DNA from: Actinomyces marmotae | GTDB taxonomy: Bacteria > Actinomycetota > Actinomycetes > Actinomycetales > Actinomycetaceae | Assembly (NCBI RefSeq): GCF_013177295.1 | Contig: NZ_CP053642.1 | Span: 1,736,001 to 1,800,000, forward strand | Length of the DNA stretch: 64,000 nucleotides | Direction: 5' to 3' | In this document: positions 55,018-64,000 of the stretch, piece after piece | Layout: every line of letters starts with the position of its first letter | Numbering within the stretch: position 1 is the first letter of the stretch | Notes under the pieces: generated by a model | What the model was told of the DNA's origin: nothing | Seen by the model: the letters and a program-made list of their open reading frames with translations, nothing else | Database searches by the model: none | Translations under genes and position numbers: made by a program

Positions 55018-58000
55018 ATGACCACCCAGACCACCCCAGCGCCCACTGACACCCCAGCTCCCGCCGGAAGCCTCCCGACCCCGCCGGAACCCGGTCAGGT
55101 CGTCCAGGTCCGCGGCTCAGTCTGGGCGGTCACCAATGTCGAGGCCCAGGGACTCCCTCGCAGCTCAGCCGATGACGGCGCGCCCCGCCTTGAGCATGTC
55201 GTCGATTTGCAGTCCCTCGACGAGGACCGTATGGGCGAGGAGCTCACCGTGGTCTGGGAGCTGGAGGTCGGGCAGTCGGTGGTGCCGGACCGCGGCCTGT
55301 CTGAGACCATCGACGCGGATGCCTTCGACGATCCCGACACGCTTGGCGCCTTTGTCGACGCCGTGCGCTGGGGTGCCGTTACCTCCGCCGACCCTAGAGC
55401 CTTCCAGGCCCCCTTCCGCTCCGGCGCCACCCTGGAGCCCTACCAGCTCGAGCCGCTGCGCCGGGCGCTGGCCGCCCCGCGCACGAACCTCCTGCTGGCC
55501 GACGACGTCGGCCTGGGCAAGACGATTGAGGCGGGCCTGGTGATCCAGGAGTTGCTGCTACGCCACCGCGCCCGCTCGGTCATCATTGTGTGCCCACCGA
55601 GCCTGGCCCTGAAGTGGCGCGACGAGATGCGCGAGAAGTTCGGCCTCGACTTCGTCATCGTGGACTCGGCCCGCATGGCCGCCGACCGGCGAACCTACGG
55701 GCTGGCCGCCAACCCGCTGCGCCTCCACCCGCGCGTCATCGTCTCCATGGCCTGGCTGCCCGGCGTGCGCGCCCAGCGGCTTCTGCGCGAGGTCCTGGCC
55801 GACGCCGCCCGGTCCGGCACAGCCCGCTCCTACGCCTTCGACGTGCTCGTCGTCGATGAGGCGCACCACGTGGCCCCGGCGGCACCCTCGGCGGTGGGCG
55901 GTGGACGCGGTTACGCGGTCGACTCCCAACGCACCCGCGCGCTGCGACGCCTGGCGGAGAGCTGCGAGCATCGCCTGTTCCTGTCGGCCACACCCCACAA
56001 CGGCTACACCGAGTCCTTCTCCGCCCTGCTGGAGATGATCGACCCGCGCCGCTTCGCCCGTGGTGCCAGCATCGATGCCACCGCCCTGGATGAGGTGACG
56101 GTGAGGCGGTTGAAGGCGCAGATCAAGGAAATGAAGTTCCGCAACCGCCAGGTCAAGGTCCTGCCCTATGACGCGTCACCCGATGAGGAGCAGGCCTACG
56201 CCACCCTCGACGGCCTCCTGCGGGACTCCGGCCGCTCGCAGGGCCGCCGCCACCTTGACATCGCCGCCCTCCTGCTCAAGAAGCGCTTCCTGTCCAGCCC
56301 CTGGGCCTTCGCGCGGACCCTGGAGGGCTACCTCGACCAGTCGCTCCCCGGTGGTGGTCTCAACGACTTCGACGACTTGGATGACGACTACTACACGGAG
56401 GTCATGGGCTCCGGCCAGTCCGACGAGGAGGAGGGGCTGGCCGCCCAGGCGGAGATGGACACGCTCCTGGCCACCCGCACCTCGAACCCGCTCTCAACTG
56501 CGACGCGCGAGCAGCTGGAGGACCTGGCCGCGTGGGGCCGGGGCTATCAGTCCCGCCCCGACTCCCGTCTGGAAGCCCTCCTCTCCTTCCTCGACGCGGT
56601 GTGCCGGCCCGACGGGAAGACGTGGACGAATGAGCGGGTGGTTGTCTTCACTGAGTACGCAGATACCCTGGATTGGATCGTCTCCGTGCTGCGCCAGCAG
56701 GGCTACGACCAGCGTCTGGAGGTGATCCGGGGATCGACATCTGCGGAGGAGCGTGAGAAGGTCAGGGCGCGCTTCACCGCGAGCCCCTCCGAGGAGAAGG
56801 TGCGCGTTCTCGTGGCCACCGACGCGGCCGGGGAGGGCATCGACCTTCAGGACTATTGCCACCGCCTGGTGAACTTCGACGTCCCGTTCAACCCCTCCCG
56901 GCTGGAGCAGCGGGTGGGGCGCATCGATCGCTACGGTCAGCGGGAGGTCCCGGAGATCTACTACCTCACTCCCACACGTAGTACCGGCCTGTACGCGGGC
57001 CACCAGGAGTTCCTGGGGCGGCTTGCGGAGAAGATCGCCACCGAGACCCAGGACCTGGGCGTCGTCAACCCGCTTATCGACGAGGAAGTAACCACCCAGT
57101 TCCTCGGGCGTGCTCTGCGCAAGGCTCCCGCGGGGGGGGGGAGCGACAAGCAGGCCATCACCCAGGCCCTGGCCGGCTCGGCCAGGCTCAACCAGCAGCT
57201 GACAGCCCTCGCGGCGGGTTACGAGAACCGTAAGGAGCAGATGCACCTGACGGCCCCAGCGGGCCGCCGAGTGGTCGATAAGGCACTGAGTCTCACGCAT
57301 CAGCCGCTCCTGAAGGAGCTCGGCAGCGAGGACACCGACGCACCGGTCTTCGCAGTACCGTCCCTGGGGCGCTCCTGGCAGGACGCCCTGGTAGGACTCG
57401 ACACCCGCCTGGCGCCGGGTCGGCTGCGGCCGATCACCTTCGACGAGGAGGCCGGGCGCATACCCGGGATCGTCCACGTCCACCTGGGCCACCCCCTCAT
57501 GCGCAAGGCAACCCGCACCCTGCGAGCGAACCTCTTCAGCCCGCAGCCTCAGATGAGCCGGGTGACGGCGGTGGTGCTACCGGGTCTGGAGCACTCGTGT
57601 GCCGCCTCCCTGTCCCGACTGGTCCTCGTGGGCCGCGGGGGCCTGCGGTTGCACGAGGAGGTCTTCGTCACCGGGGTGCGGCTGCGTGGGCACCGCGTCG
57701 CCAAGGGGACGCTGTCCCGCGTACTGGATCGCGCCCTGGACCCGGACGGTTACCGGCTGGCGGGACCCGAGGTGCGCAGCCGCCTCACCGACCTGTGGAA
57801 CGACGGCGGGCACCTGCGCGCCCGACTCGTGGAGGAGACGGAGCGACGGGCGGTAACCCTCCAGAACAGGGTCGCAGCCAACCTTGAGGAGCGTCGGCAG
57901 GCGGATAGCCAGCGCGTCCACGACATCTTCGCGGCCTTCCGTGCCAACCTCGCCGACTCCCTGGAGCGTCTGCACGCCGAGGAGCGCGAGCAGCAGGGGA

Positions 58001-58212
58001 TGCTCGCTTTATGGGCGGAGGACCAGCGCCACCAGCGCGCCCAGGATGTGCGTGCCATGAAGGACCGCCTGGCTGACCTCGACGACGAGGAGGCGCGAGA
58101 GGCAGAGGCGATGGCGTTGCGATACCAGGACGTGCGGCCCTACGTCTCACCCGTGGCCCTCGTGCTGGCGGTCACCGAGGAGGATGCGATGGAGTGGGAG
58201 ACGCAGTCATGA
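55018..58212 (+). CDS. drmD: DISARM class 1 SNF2-type helicase DrmD
   Basis: A 1064-residue SWI2/SNF2 helicase. Walker A region is LLADDVGLGKTIEAGL (GLGKT at 165-169), motif II is DEAHH at 280-284, motif III LFLSATPHNGYTESF, and motif VI QRVGRIDRYGQ at 631-641. A long C-terminal part ends in a coiled coil (about 970-1030, LERLHAEEREQQGMLALWAE). drmD followed by a large methyltransferase and drmA is the gene order of class 1 DISARM, an anti-phage system. The start is ATG 55018; a GTG at 54961 in frame is the alternative. The gap 54850-55017 shows no gene. The stop overlaps drmMI (ATGA). Confidence 0.9.
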   Translation: MTTQTTPAPTDTPAPAGSLPTPPEPGQVVQVRGSVWAVTNVEAQGLPRSSADDGAPRLEHVVDLQSLDEDRMGEELTVVWELEVGQSVVPDRGLSETIDADAFDDPDTLGAFVDAVRWGAVTSADPRAFQAPFRSGATLEPYQLEPLRRALAAPRTNLLLADDVGLGKTIEAGLVIQELLLRHRARSVIIVCPPSLALKWRDEMREKFGLDFVIVDSARMAADRRTYGLAANPLRLHPRVIVSMAWLPGVRAQRLLREVLADAARSGTARSYAFDVLVVDEAHHVAPAAPSAVGGGRGYAVDSQRTRALRRLAESCEHRLFLSATPHNGYTESFSALLEMIDPRRFARGASIDATALDEVTVRRLKAQIKEMKFRNRQVKVLPYDASPDEEQAYATLDGLLRDSGRSQGRRHLDIAALLLKKRFLSSPWAFARTLEGYLDQSLPGGGLNDFDDLDDDYYTEVMGSGQSDEEEGLAAQAEMDTLLATRTSNPLSTATREQLEDLAAWGRGYQSRPDSRLEALLSFLDAVCRPDGKTWTNERVVVFTEYADTLDWIVSVLRQQGYDQRLEVIRGSTSAEEREKVRARFTASPSEEKVRVLVATDAAGEGIDLQDYCHRLVNFDVPFNPSRLEQRVGRIDRYGQREVPEIYYLTPTRSTGLYAGHQEFLGRLAEKIATETQDLGVVNPLIDEEVTTQFLGRALRKAPAGGGSDKQAITQALAGSARLNQQLTALAAGYENRKEQMHLTAPAGRRVVDKALSLTHQPLLKELGSEDTDAPVFAVPSLGRSWQDALVGLDTRLAPGRLRPITFDEEAGRIPGIVHVHLGHPLMRKATRTLRANLFSPQPQMSRVTAVVLPGLEHSCAASLSRLVLVGRGGLRLHEEVFVTGVRLRGHRVAKGTLSRVLDRALDPDGYRLAGPEVRSRLTDLWNDGGHLRARLVEETERRAVTLQNRVAANLEERRQADSQRVHDIFAAFRANLADSLERLHAEEREQQGMLALWAEDQRHQRAQDVRAMKDRLADLDDEEAREAEAMALRYQDVRPYVSPVALVLAVTEEDAMEWETQS

Positions 58213-61200
58213 GCCCGAGGCATGGAGTGGGAACGAAGAGCAGCGCCGCTCGTTCGGCGACCCAGCAGCACCGCCAGTGGCTGGAGCTGGTAGACACCGA
58301 CGGGCCCTTCCTGTCGGTCCCGGTCATGACAGAGCTGTACCCGCAGGGTATGCCGTCACTGGACCTGGCCCGCCGGGAGGCCCTGCGCACGGCAAAGCCC
58401 TCCTTCGACCACGCCTGGGACACCTGGGACAGCCATAGGGACTCAGAGCAGGCTCTGGCCGACTACCGCCGGGTGCGCGACGCCTGGGTGGAAACGGTCC
58501 TCACCGATGTCATCGGCTGGAGTGGGGACTATGCGAGTGCAGCGGAACGCCCCGCCCTTGGCGAGGCATATCGGGTTGACTCCGACGGCTTCTCCTCGGT
58601 CACGGTGACGCCGAGCGCTGCCCTGGCCCACGGGGCGAAGATCGGCGCCCTCGTGCTTGTCACTGACCCGGTGGACTCGCTGCGGGCTGCGAGTGACGAC
58701 GGTTGGGCGGCAAGCCCCATTGACCGGATGGCGGCCATGCTGCGCAGCCGGGAGTCGGCCTGCACGATCGGCGTCGTGACGGACGGGCGCTGGTGGGCGC
58801 TGGTGAGCGCCCCGCCGGGCGGGGCGACGGCTTCGGGCGTCGTGGACTGCCAGACATGGGTGGAGGAGCCGGCCACCCGCGACGCCTTCTGTGAGCTCTT
58901 GTCAGTGCGCCGCCTCTTGGGCGGGAAGAGCGAGGACCGGCTGCCCGCCCTTTTCGAGCGCTCCGTCCTGGCGGCGGAGGAGGTGACGGAGGCTCTGGGC
59001 ACGCAGGTGCGCCGGGCGGTCGAGCTCGTGGTGACGGCCCTGTCCGAGGCTGCCCTCAATCCCGAGGCGAGTGACCGGTCGGACCCGCTGCCCGAGGACG
59101 CCCACGAGGTCTACGAGGCGGTCGTCACCGTCATGATGCGCGCCGTCTTCCTGCTCTTCGCCGAGGAGCGCGGGCTCCTGCCCGCGCAGGCCCTCTACAC
59201 CGGCGGCTACGGCCTGGCGGGCGTCCTGGACACGCTGGAGGCGCGCGCCCGGGACGAAGGCGAGGAGTCCATGGATGGCACGAGCCTGACCTGGCACCGG
59301 CTGCTGGCGACCTCCCGGGCCCTGTACAGCGGCGTCAACACGGAGAACATGCGGATCCCTGCCTACGGCGGCTCGCTCTTCAACCCCGCCCGCTTCTCCT
59401 TCCTCACGGCGACGGAGGAGAGTGGTGCTCTGCGCCTGGCGGTCTCCGACCGGGTCATGCTGCACGTGCTGCGATCACTCCAGACGGCCCGGACCGGTAA
59501 AGGAGGGGAAGTGCGGCGCCTGTCCTTCCGGGACATTGACGTGGAGCAGATCGGCTACATCTACGAGGGCCTGCTCGGATACACGTGCACGCGCGCTCGG
59601 GAGACGGTGCTGGGGCTCGTTGGCACCGAGGGCGCGGAGCCGGAGGTGCCCCTGAGTCTCCTGGAAGACCTGGCCGAGGAGCACGCTGATGACGCCGACC
59701 TCGCCGAGGCCGTCATCGCCTGGCTCAAGGAGCACCAGGGCGCGGCGAAGCCTCCCACGAAGAGCGCCCTGGCCAAGGCCTTCCGCGCCGGGGACACGAT
59801 GGATCCGGCAGAGGCGGAGCCGGCCCTGCTGGCTGTCACCCGGAACCCGGAGTTGCGCGATGCCCTGCAGCCGTGGATCGGTGTGATCCGCCGCGACCTG
59901 CGCGGCCGTCCGGTGGTCATTGAGGCCGGTGGCCTGGTGGTGACCGAGACTCAGTCGCGGAGCAAGGACGGGGCACACTACACGCCCCGTGTACTCGCCG
60001 AGGAGGTGGTGCGCTACGCCCTGGAGCCACTCGTCTTCCACCCGGGCCCGTACCAGACGGAGGACCGATCGGCGTGGCGGCCGCTGAGCTCGGACCAGAT
60101 CCTCGGCCTGCACGTGGCGGACATCGCCTGCGGCTCGGGCGCCTTCCTCGTGGCCGCGGCCCGCTTCCTCGCCGACCAACTTGTGGAGGCCTGGACCCGT
60201 GAGGGGGTCATGAGGAACCACACGAGCTCACCTAGCGAGGCGCGCAGCAACGCCCTGCGGCAGGTGGTGGCCCGCTGCCTGTACGGGGTGGACATCAACG
60301 AGATGGCCGTGGAGATGTGCAAGCTCTCCTTGTGGCTCGTCTCCCTGGATAAGGACAAGCCCTTCAGCTTCGTGGACGACAAGGTCTTTGTGGGCAACTC
60401 GCTGCTGGGGATCACCGACCTGCGCCAGCTCAGGGCCCAGCACATTGACCCCGCTGAGGCTCCTGCGACGCGGCTCTTCGAACTCGACCGTACAGGCGAT
60501 TACGCGCCTGCCCTGGATATCGATGCGGTCCTGGCGCGGGTGCGGGAGCGGCGCCGCACCCTGGCCTCGGAGGTAGATGACGCGGATCCGGCCCGTTCGA
60601 CGACGACGAAGCAGCGACTCCTGCGGGAGAACGAGGGGGACCTGCGGCTCCTGGAGCGCGTGGCCGACGCCGTGGTCGCTGTGGGGCTGAACCCGGCGGT
60701 CGGCGCCAAGCCGGGCAAGAGGCTCAACGAGGCCTACGGGGACCTGGCAGTCGCCCTCGGCCGCGCCTTCCCCGCTGAGGGTGAGGCAGATGCGCAGATG
60801 CTGGAGGCGCTCCTCAAGCGCGGGCTCACCCCGGCGGTTAAGACGGACTACGAGCGCTGGCGCTGCCTGCACTGGCCGCTCGCCGTCCCCGAGGTCATGG
60901 AGCGCGGCGGTTTCGATGCGATCGTGGGGAACCCGCCGTTCCTGGGCGGGAAGAAGATCTCCGGAGCGACGGGCGGCAATCTACGCGACTGGTACATCCA
61001 CGTCTTAGCCGGAGGAACAACGGGGAACGCGGACCTCGTCGCCTACTTCTTCCTTCGCGCTTCCAACCTGCTACGACCTTCAGGAACACTCGGGCTCATT
61101 GCAACGAATACCCTCGCCCAAGGCGACACTCGCGAGGTGGGGCTCGACCGCATGGTCAAGGGAGGCTTCACCATCACCCGGGCCGCCCAGTCCCGCGCCT

Positions 61201-62360
61201 GGCCGGCTAAGAGCGCCAACCTCGAATACGCCGCCGTCTGGGGCACCCGGGGTCACGTCCTGGACAACGTGCCACGCGTGTGCGACGACGCGCCAGTGGC
61301 CCGCATCAGCACCCTCCTGGAACCGGAAGGGCGCGTGACCGGCGCGCCTGCACGACTGGCGGCGAACGCCAACATCGCCTTCATTGGCTGTTACGTCCTT
61401 GGTGAGGGCTTCACCCTGGAGCCGGAAGAAGCCCGAGCCTGGATCGCCGAGGACCCGCGCAACGCTGAGGTGCTCTTCCCCTACCTCAACGGCAAGGATC
61501 TCAACTCCCGCCCCGACTGCTCAGCCTCCCGGTGGGTCATTGACTTCAATGAACGATCTGAAACCGTCGCATCGACATATATGGCACCGTGGCACCACGT
61601 CACAGATCACGTCAAGCCTGAGCGCATGGCGAAGGATGGCAAAAAGTATCCACGCATGGTCGAGGAGTGGTGGAAGTACTACAACACGCGACCGGCCATG
61701 CGACGGGCGATTGCTGACCTCGACGAGGTGCTGGTCATCGCTCAAGTCAGCAGAACGCTGATGCCGATACGAGTTGCCAACAGGTCGGTGTTTGATGCGA
61801 AACTAGTGATATTCTCGCTTGATAGTTTTGCTGAAACAGCCGCACTGTCATCGGCTCTTCATCAAAGTTGGACGATAAAATATGGGACGACAATGCGAAC
61901 CGATCCCACCTATACTCCGACCACGGTCTTCGAAACTTTCCCTCGACCCAAGCCCAACGAGATCCTCGATATCATCGGCCGCACGCTGGATGCGGAGCGT
62001 CGGGAGATCATGCTATGCCGGGGCCTCGGCCTCACCAAGCTCTACAACCTCGTCAATGACCCGGATCTTGCGCCCGGCGTGGACCCGGATGTGGACCGCC
62101 TGCGCCAGATCCACCGCGAACTGGACGAGGTTGTCGCCGCCGCCTACGGCTGGGAGGACGTTCCCCTCGATCACGGCTTCCACACCTACCGGAAGATGAC
62201 CCGCTGGACCGTCTCCCCGCCCGCCCGCGTCGAGCTGCTCGACCGGCTGCTGGAGGAGAATCACCGCCGCGCCGCCGCCCAGGCACCAGCGCACCCCGCG
62301 AAGACGCAGCGTCGGAAGCGCAGTGTCACGCCCGTCCAGGAGGAGACCCTCGATGTCTAA
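58209..62360 (+). CDS. drmMI: DISARM class 1 adenine-N6 DNA methyltransferase DrmMI
   Basis: A 1383-residue class I methyltransferase that would modify host DNA to mark it as self. SAM motif I is DIACGSGAFLVAAARF (D638-F646 core) and the catalytic motif is NPPF at 908-911 (AIVGNPPFLGGKKI), both typical of gamma-type N6-adenine enzymes. The N-terminal 550 residues resemble type IIG/BREX-like helical domains (RAVFLLFAEERGLLPAQALY). The target-recognition part after the catalytic motif includes a lower-GC patch, 45 percent GC at 61801-61920 against about 70 percent around it. It overlaps drmD by 4 and drmA by 8 nt. Confidence 0.92.
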   Translation: MSPRHGVGTKSSAARSATQQHRQWLELVDTDGPFLSVPVMTELYPQGMPSLDLARREALRTAKPSFDHAWDTWDSHRDSEQALADYRRVRDAWVETVLTDVIGWSGDYASAAERPALGEAYRVDSDGFSSVTVTPSAALAHGAKIGALVLVTDPVDSLRAASDDGWAASPIDRMAAMLRSRESACTIGVVTDGRWWALVSAPPGGATASGVVDCQTWVEEPATRDAFCELLSVRRLLGGKSEDRLPALFERSVLAAEEVTEALGTQVRRAVELVVTALSEAALNPEASDRSDPLPEDAHEVYEAVVTVMMRAVFLLFAEERGLLPAQALYTGGYGLAGVLDTLEARARDEGEESMDGTSLTWHRLLATSRALYSGVNTENMRIPAYGGSLFNPARFSFLTATEESGALRLAVSDRVMLHVLRSLQTARTGKGGEVRRLSFRDIDVEQIGYIYEGLLGYTCTRARETVLGLVGTEGAEPEVPLSLLEDLAEEHADDADLAEAVIAWLKEHQGAAKPPTKSALAKAFRAGDTMDPAEAEPALLAVTRNPELRDALQPWIGVIRRDLRGRPVVIEAGGLVVTETQSRSKDGAHYTPRVLAEEVVRYALEPLVFHPGPYQTEDRSAWRPLSSDQILGLHVADIACGSGAFLVAAARFLADQLVEAWTREGVMRNHTSSPSEARSNALRQVVARCLYGVDINEMAVEMCKLSLWLVSLDKDKPFSFVDDKVFVGNSLLGITDLRQLRAQHIDPAEAPATRLFELDRTGDYAPALDIDAVLARVRERRRTLASEVDDADPARSTTTKQRLLRENEGDLRLLERVADAVVAVGLNPAVGAKPGKRLNEAYGDLAVALGRAFPAEGEADAQMLEALLKRGLTPAVKTDYERWRCLHWPLAVPEVMERGGFDAIVGNPPFLGGKKISGATGGNLRDWYIHVLAGGTTGNADLVAYFFLRASNLLRPSGTLGLIATNTLAQGDTREVGLDRMVKGGFTITRAAQSRAWPAKSANLEYAAVWGTRGHVLDNVPRVCDDAPVARISTLLEPEGRVTGAPARLAANANIAFIGCYVLGEGFTLEPEEARAWIAEDPRNAEVLFPYLNGKDLNSRPDCSASRWVIDFNERSETVASTYMAPWHHVTDHVKPERMAKDGKKYPRMVEEWWKYYNTRPAMRRAIADLDEVLVIAQVSRTLMPIRVANRSVFDAKLVIFSLDSFAETAALSSALHQSWTIKYGTTMRTDPTYTPTTVFETFPRPKPNEILDIIGRTLDAERREIMLCRGLGLTKLYNLVNDPDLAPGVDPDVDRLRQIHRELDEVVAAAYGWEDVPLDHGFHTYRKMTRWTVSPPARVELLDRLLEENHRRAAAQAPAHPAKTQRRKRSVTPVQEETLDV

Positions 62361-64000
62361 GACCACGCCGCCCCGGGCTTCCACCGACTCGGCCACTGGG
62401 AGCGCCACGCCCCACGATGGCACCGCCTACGTCTTCGACGAGGAGCCCTCCGCCACCTCCGCCTCGGCCAGGACCGGGCTCCTGGAGGTCCTGCGCCGCG
62501 AACTCCTCGGCCCCGCCGAGGGCGACCGGGAGGTCCTATCGACCCCGCCCAGCCAGCGCTACCTCCTCGGGCGCATCGCCCCCACGCGCCTGCGCGGCGC
62601 CGCCGATGCCTCAGGTGACGGTGCCGAGGGCATCGACCCGCTGGACGCGGCGGCCTCCACCGGCGTCCCCGTCACCGGTGTGGAGGAGGACACGCTCGAT
62701 GCCACCGCCGAGGAGGACCGGGGCGAGGACACCGATGACGAGCCCGTCCGTCGCGGCCTCATGATCCCCGCCTCCATGGGCCTGCGCTTCCAGGTCCCCG
62801 CCAGCCTCGATGTCCTCAACGTCCACGTCAGCTGGGGCACCTACGAACCCACCTCCGCCGACACCGACCAGGACGCTGCCGGGGCGGGCACCCGCTACCA
62901 GCGCGTCCCCCACGAGCACAGCATCCACCTCCAGCCCGCTGCCCTCACTCCGGGCGTGACGGAGGACCGGCTCCTCGAAGGGGACGTCACCCTGCGCATC
63001 GACTCCTACCTCGATAAGTCCGCCGACCGGTACCTCATCGAGCTCGCCCTGTGCAACGACCGCATCACCCCGAGGCGCATCCCCACCGAGGCCTGGATGT
63101 TCCAGACCCGCATCGACGTGGACGCGGACGGCCGTGCCGTCTTCCTCCCCGTCCACGACCCGATGCTCCCGCCCACCCCGGGTGCCGGGCCACGGCCGCA
63201 GCCCGGTAGCGAGGAGGCCCGCCTCAACCTCCAGTACCGTGACCGGCTCGAATTCGCCGTCGGCCGCACCTGCTCCGCCGACTGGAGCCTGGCGCCCACC
63301 AGAGCCGGCGAGGAGACGCCGCGCCGCGCCGTCCAGGTCCGCACCACCTGGATCCCCAAGGTCGAGACGCCCCAGACCACCGCCGCGGACGTCCCCGGCG
63401 CTCTGCTCGACATGCGCGCGCTCGCCGCCACAGCGGCCGACCCCGTCGCGCTGCGCGACGCCTTGGAGCCCATGGTCAGCGCCTACAGCGCCTGGCTGGA
63501 GGAGCAGGCGGATGTGGCCGCGAATCTGCCCGATCACCTGCGGGACACTGCCGAGGAGGCGCTCGCCGAGGCCCACCAGGTCCTGGGTCAGCTCGCCGAG
63601 GGAATCGACCACCTCACCGCCGACACCCCGCAGGGGGCCGAGGCCCGCCGCTGCTTCGCCTTCATGAACCGGGTCATGGCCGACCAGCGCGTGCACTCCC
63701 AGATCGCCGCCCTCCGGGCGGCCGACCGGCGCCTCAGCGTCGATGAGGCCGAGGCGCGCGTCCTCGCGGGCGGCTACCCGCACCACTGGCGCGTCTTCCA
63801 GCTCGCCTTCATCCTCATGCAGCTGCCCGCCCTCGCGGACCCGGCGGCCAAGCGGCGCGCCGGGGACCTCGCCACCGTCGAACTCCTCTTCTTCCCCACC
63901 GGTGGCGGAAAGACCGAGGCCTACCTGGGGCTGGCCGCCTACGCCTTCGCCATCCGCCGCCGCCAGGGACTCCTCGAAACCCCGGACGGGCCGATCGACG
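62353..64000 (+). CDS. drmA: DISARM helicase-domain protein DrmA, cut by the window end
   Basis: The first 549 residues of DrmA. The N-terminal domain (LEVLRRELLGPAEGDREVL, YLLGRIAPTRLRG, RRGLMIPASMGLRFQVPASL) and the P-loop FFPTGGGKTEAYLGLAAYAF (GGGKT at 517-521) are characteristic of this DUF1998-associated helicase family, the core gene shared by all DISARM classes. The ATG at 62353 lies inside the end of drmMI. drmB and drmC are expected just beyond 64000. The frame is open to the window end without interruption. Confidence 0.93.
   Translation, partial: MSKTTPPRASTDSATGSATPHDGTAYVFDEEPSATSASARTGLLEVLRRELLGPAEGDREVLSTPPSQRYLLGRIAPTRLRGAADASGDGAEGIDPLDAAASTGVPVTGVEEDTLDATAEEDRGEDTDDEPVRRGLMIPASMGLRFQVPASLDVLNVHVSWGTYEPTSADTDQDAAGAGTRYQRVPHEHSIHLQPAALTPGVTEDRLLEGDVTLRIDSYLDKSADRYLIELALCNDRITPRRIPTEAWMFQTRIDVDADGRAVFLPVHDPMLPPTPGAGPRPQPGSEEARLNLQYRDRLEFAVGRTCSADWSLAPTRAGEETPRRAVQVRTTWIPKVETPQTTAADVPGALLDMRALAATAADPVALRDALEPMVSAYSAWLEEQADVAANLPDHLRDTAEEALAEAHQVLGQLAEGIDHLTADTPQGAEARRCFAFMNRVMADQRVHSQIAALRAADRRLSVDEAEARVLAGGYPHHWRVFQLAFILMQLPALADPAAKRRAGDLATVELLFFPTGGGKTEAYLGLAAYAFAIRRRQGLLETPDGPID

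Overview
The window is high-GC (around 70 percent), densely coded DNA with many 1-4 nt stop/start overlaps, GTG starts, a Pup/ARC pathway, a Trp-free translational-type ileS T-box, two adjacent clpP genes and a ferredoxin-type sulfite reductase. This points to an Actinomycetota genome, most likely Actinomyces or a close relative; the genus is inferred from gene content only.

Layout. 1-5100 (minus): the end of a cell-surface polysaccharide operon (acetyltransferase, Wzy-like polymerase, two GT4 and one GT2 glycosyltransferases) with a clear promoter at 5277-5305. 5533-9214 (minus): ileS behind a T-box riboswitch. 9415-17140 (plus): a complete assimilatory sulfate reduction operon (sulfite reductase, cysH, cysD, cysN, uroporphyrinogen-III methyltransferase, TauE/SafE permease, CbiX-type chelatase). 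It is preceded by a 29-codon leaderless small ORF ending in Cys-Cys and by a hairpin that buries the sulfite reductase Shine-Dalgarno. 17334-19133: SDR and proC. 19178-24207 (minus): arc-dop-pup-pafA, the pupylation module without the 20S proteasome genes. 24469-31220 (plus): valS and two tandem acyl-CoA synthetases. 31283-34765 (minus): aroQ, clpX, clpP2, clpP1. 34964-36335 (plus): an IdeR/DtxR-like box, a frameshifted methyltransferase and a cupin. 36382-39547 (minus): an autoregulated tetR-ABC exporter operon. 39750-42820 (minus): tig and an L,D-transpeptidase.

43280-64000 is a defence island. It starts with a 17-repeat CRISPR array directly behind a minus-strand operon cas3, a Csb3/Cas8-like gene, a stand-alone Cas6e-like gene, csb1 (Cas7) and csb2 (Cas5). 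This is a subtype I-G (former I-U) effector combined with I-E-like processing and a 28/33-nt array, and with no cas1, cas2 or cas4 in the window. Next come a DUF4143-ATPase remnant, an unrecognised two-gene cassette, an ImmA/IrrE-PIN pair, and a class 1 DISARM system (drmD, drmMI, drmA) that runs off the right end.

Several intergenic regions carry short tandem repeats of 19 or 22 bp that recur at distant places in the window. No tRNA, rRNA, transposase or integrase gene was recognised.
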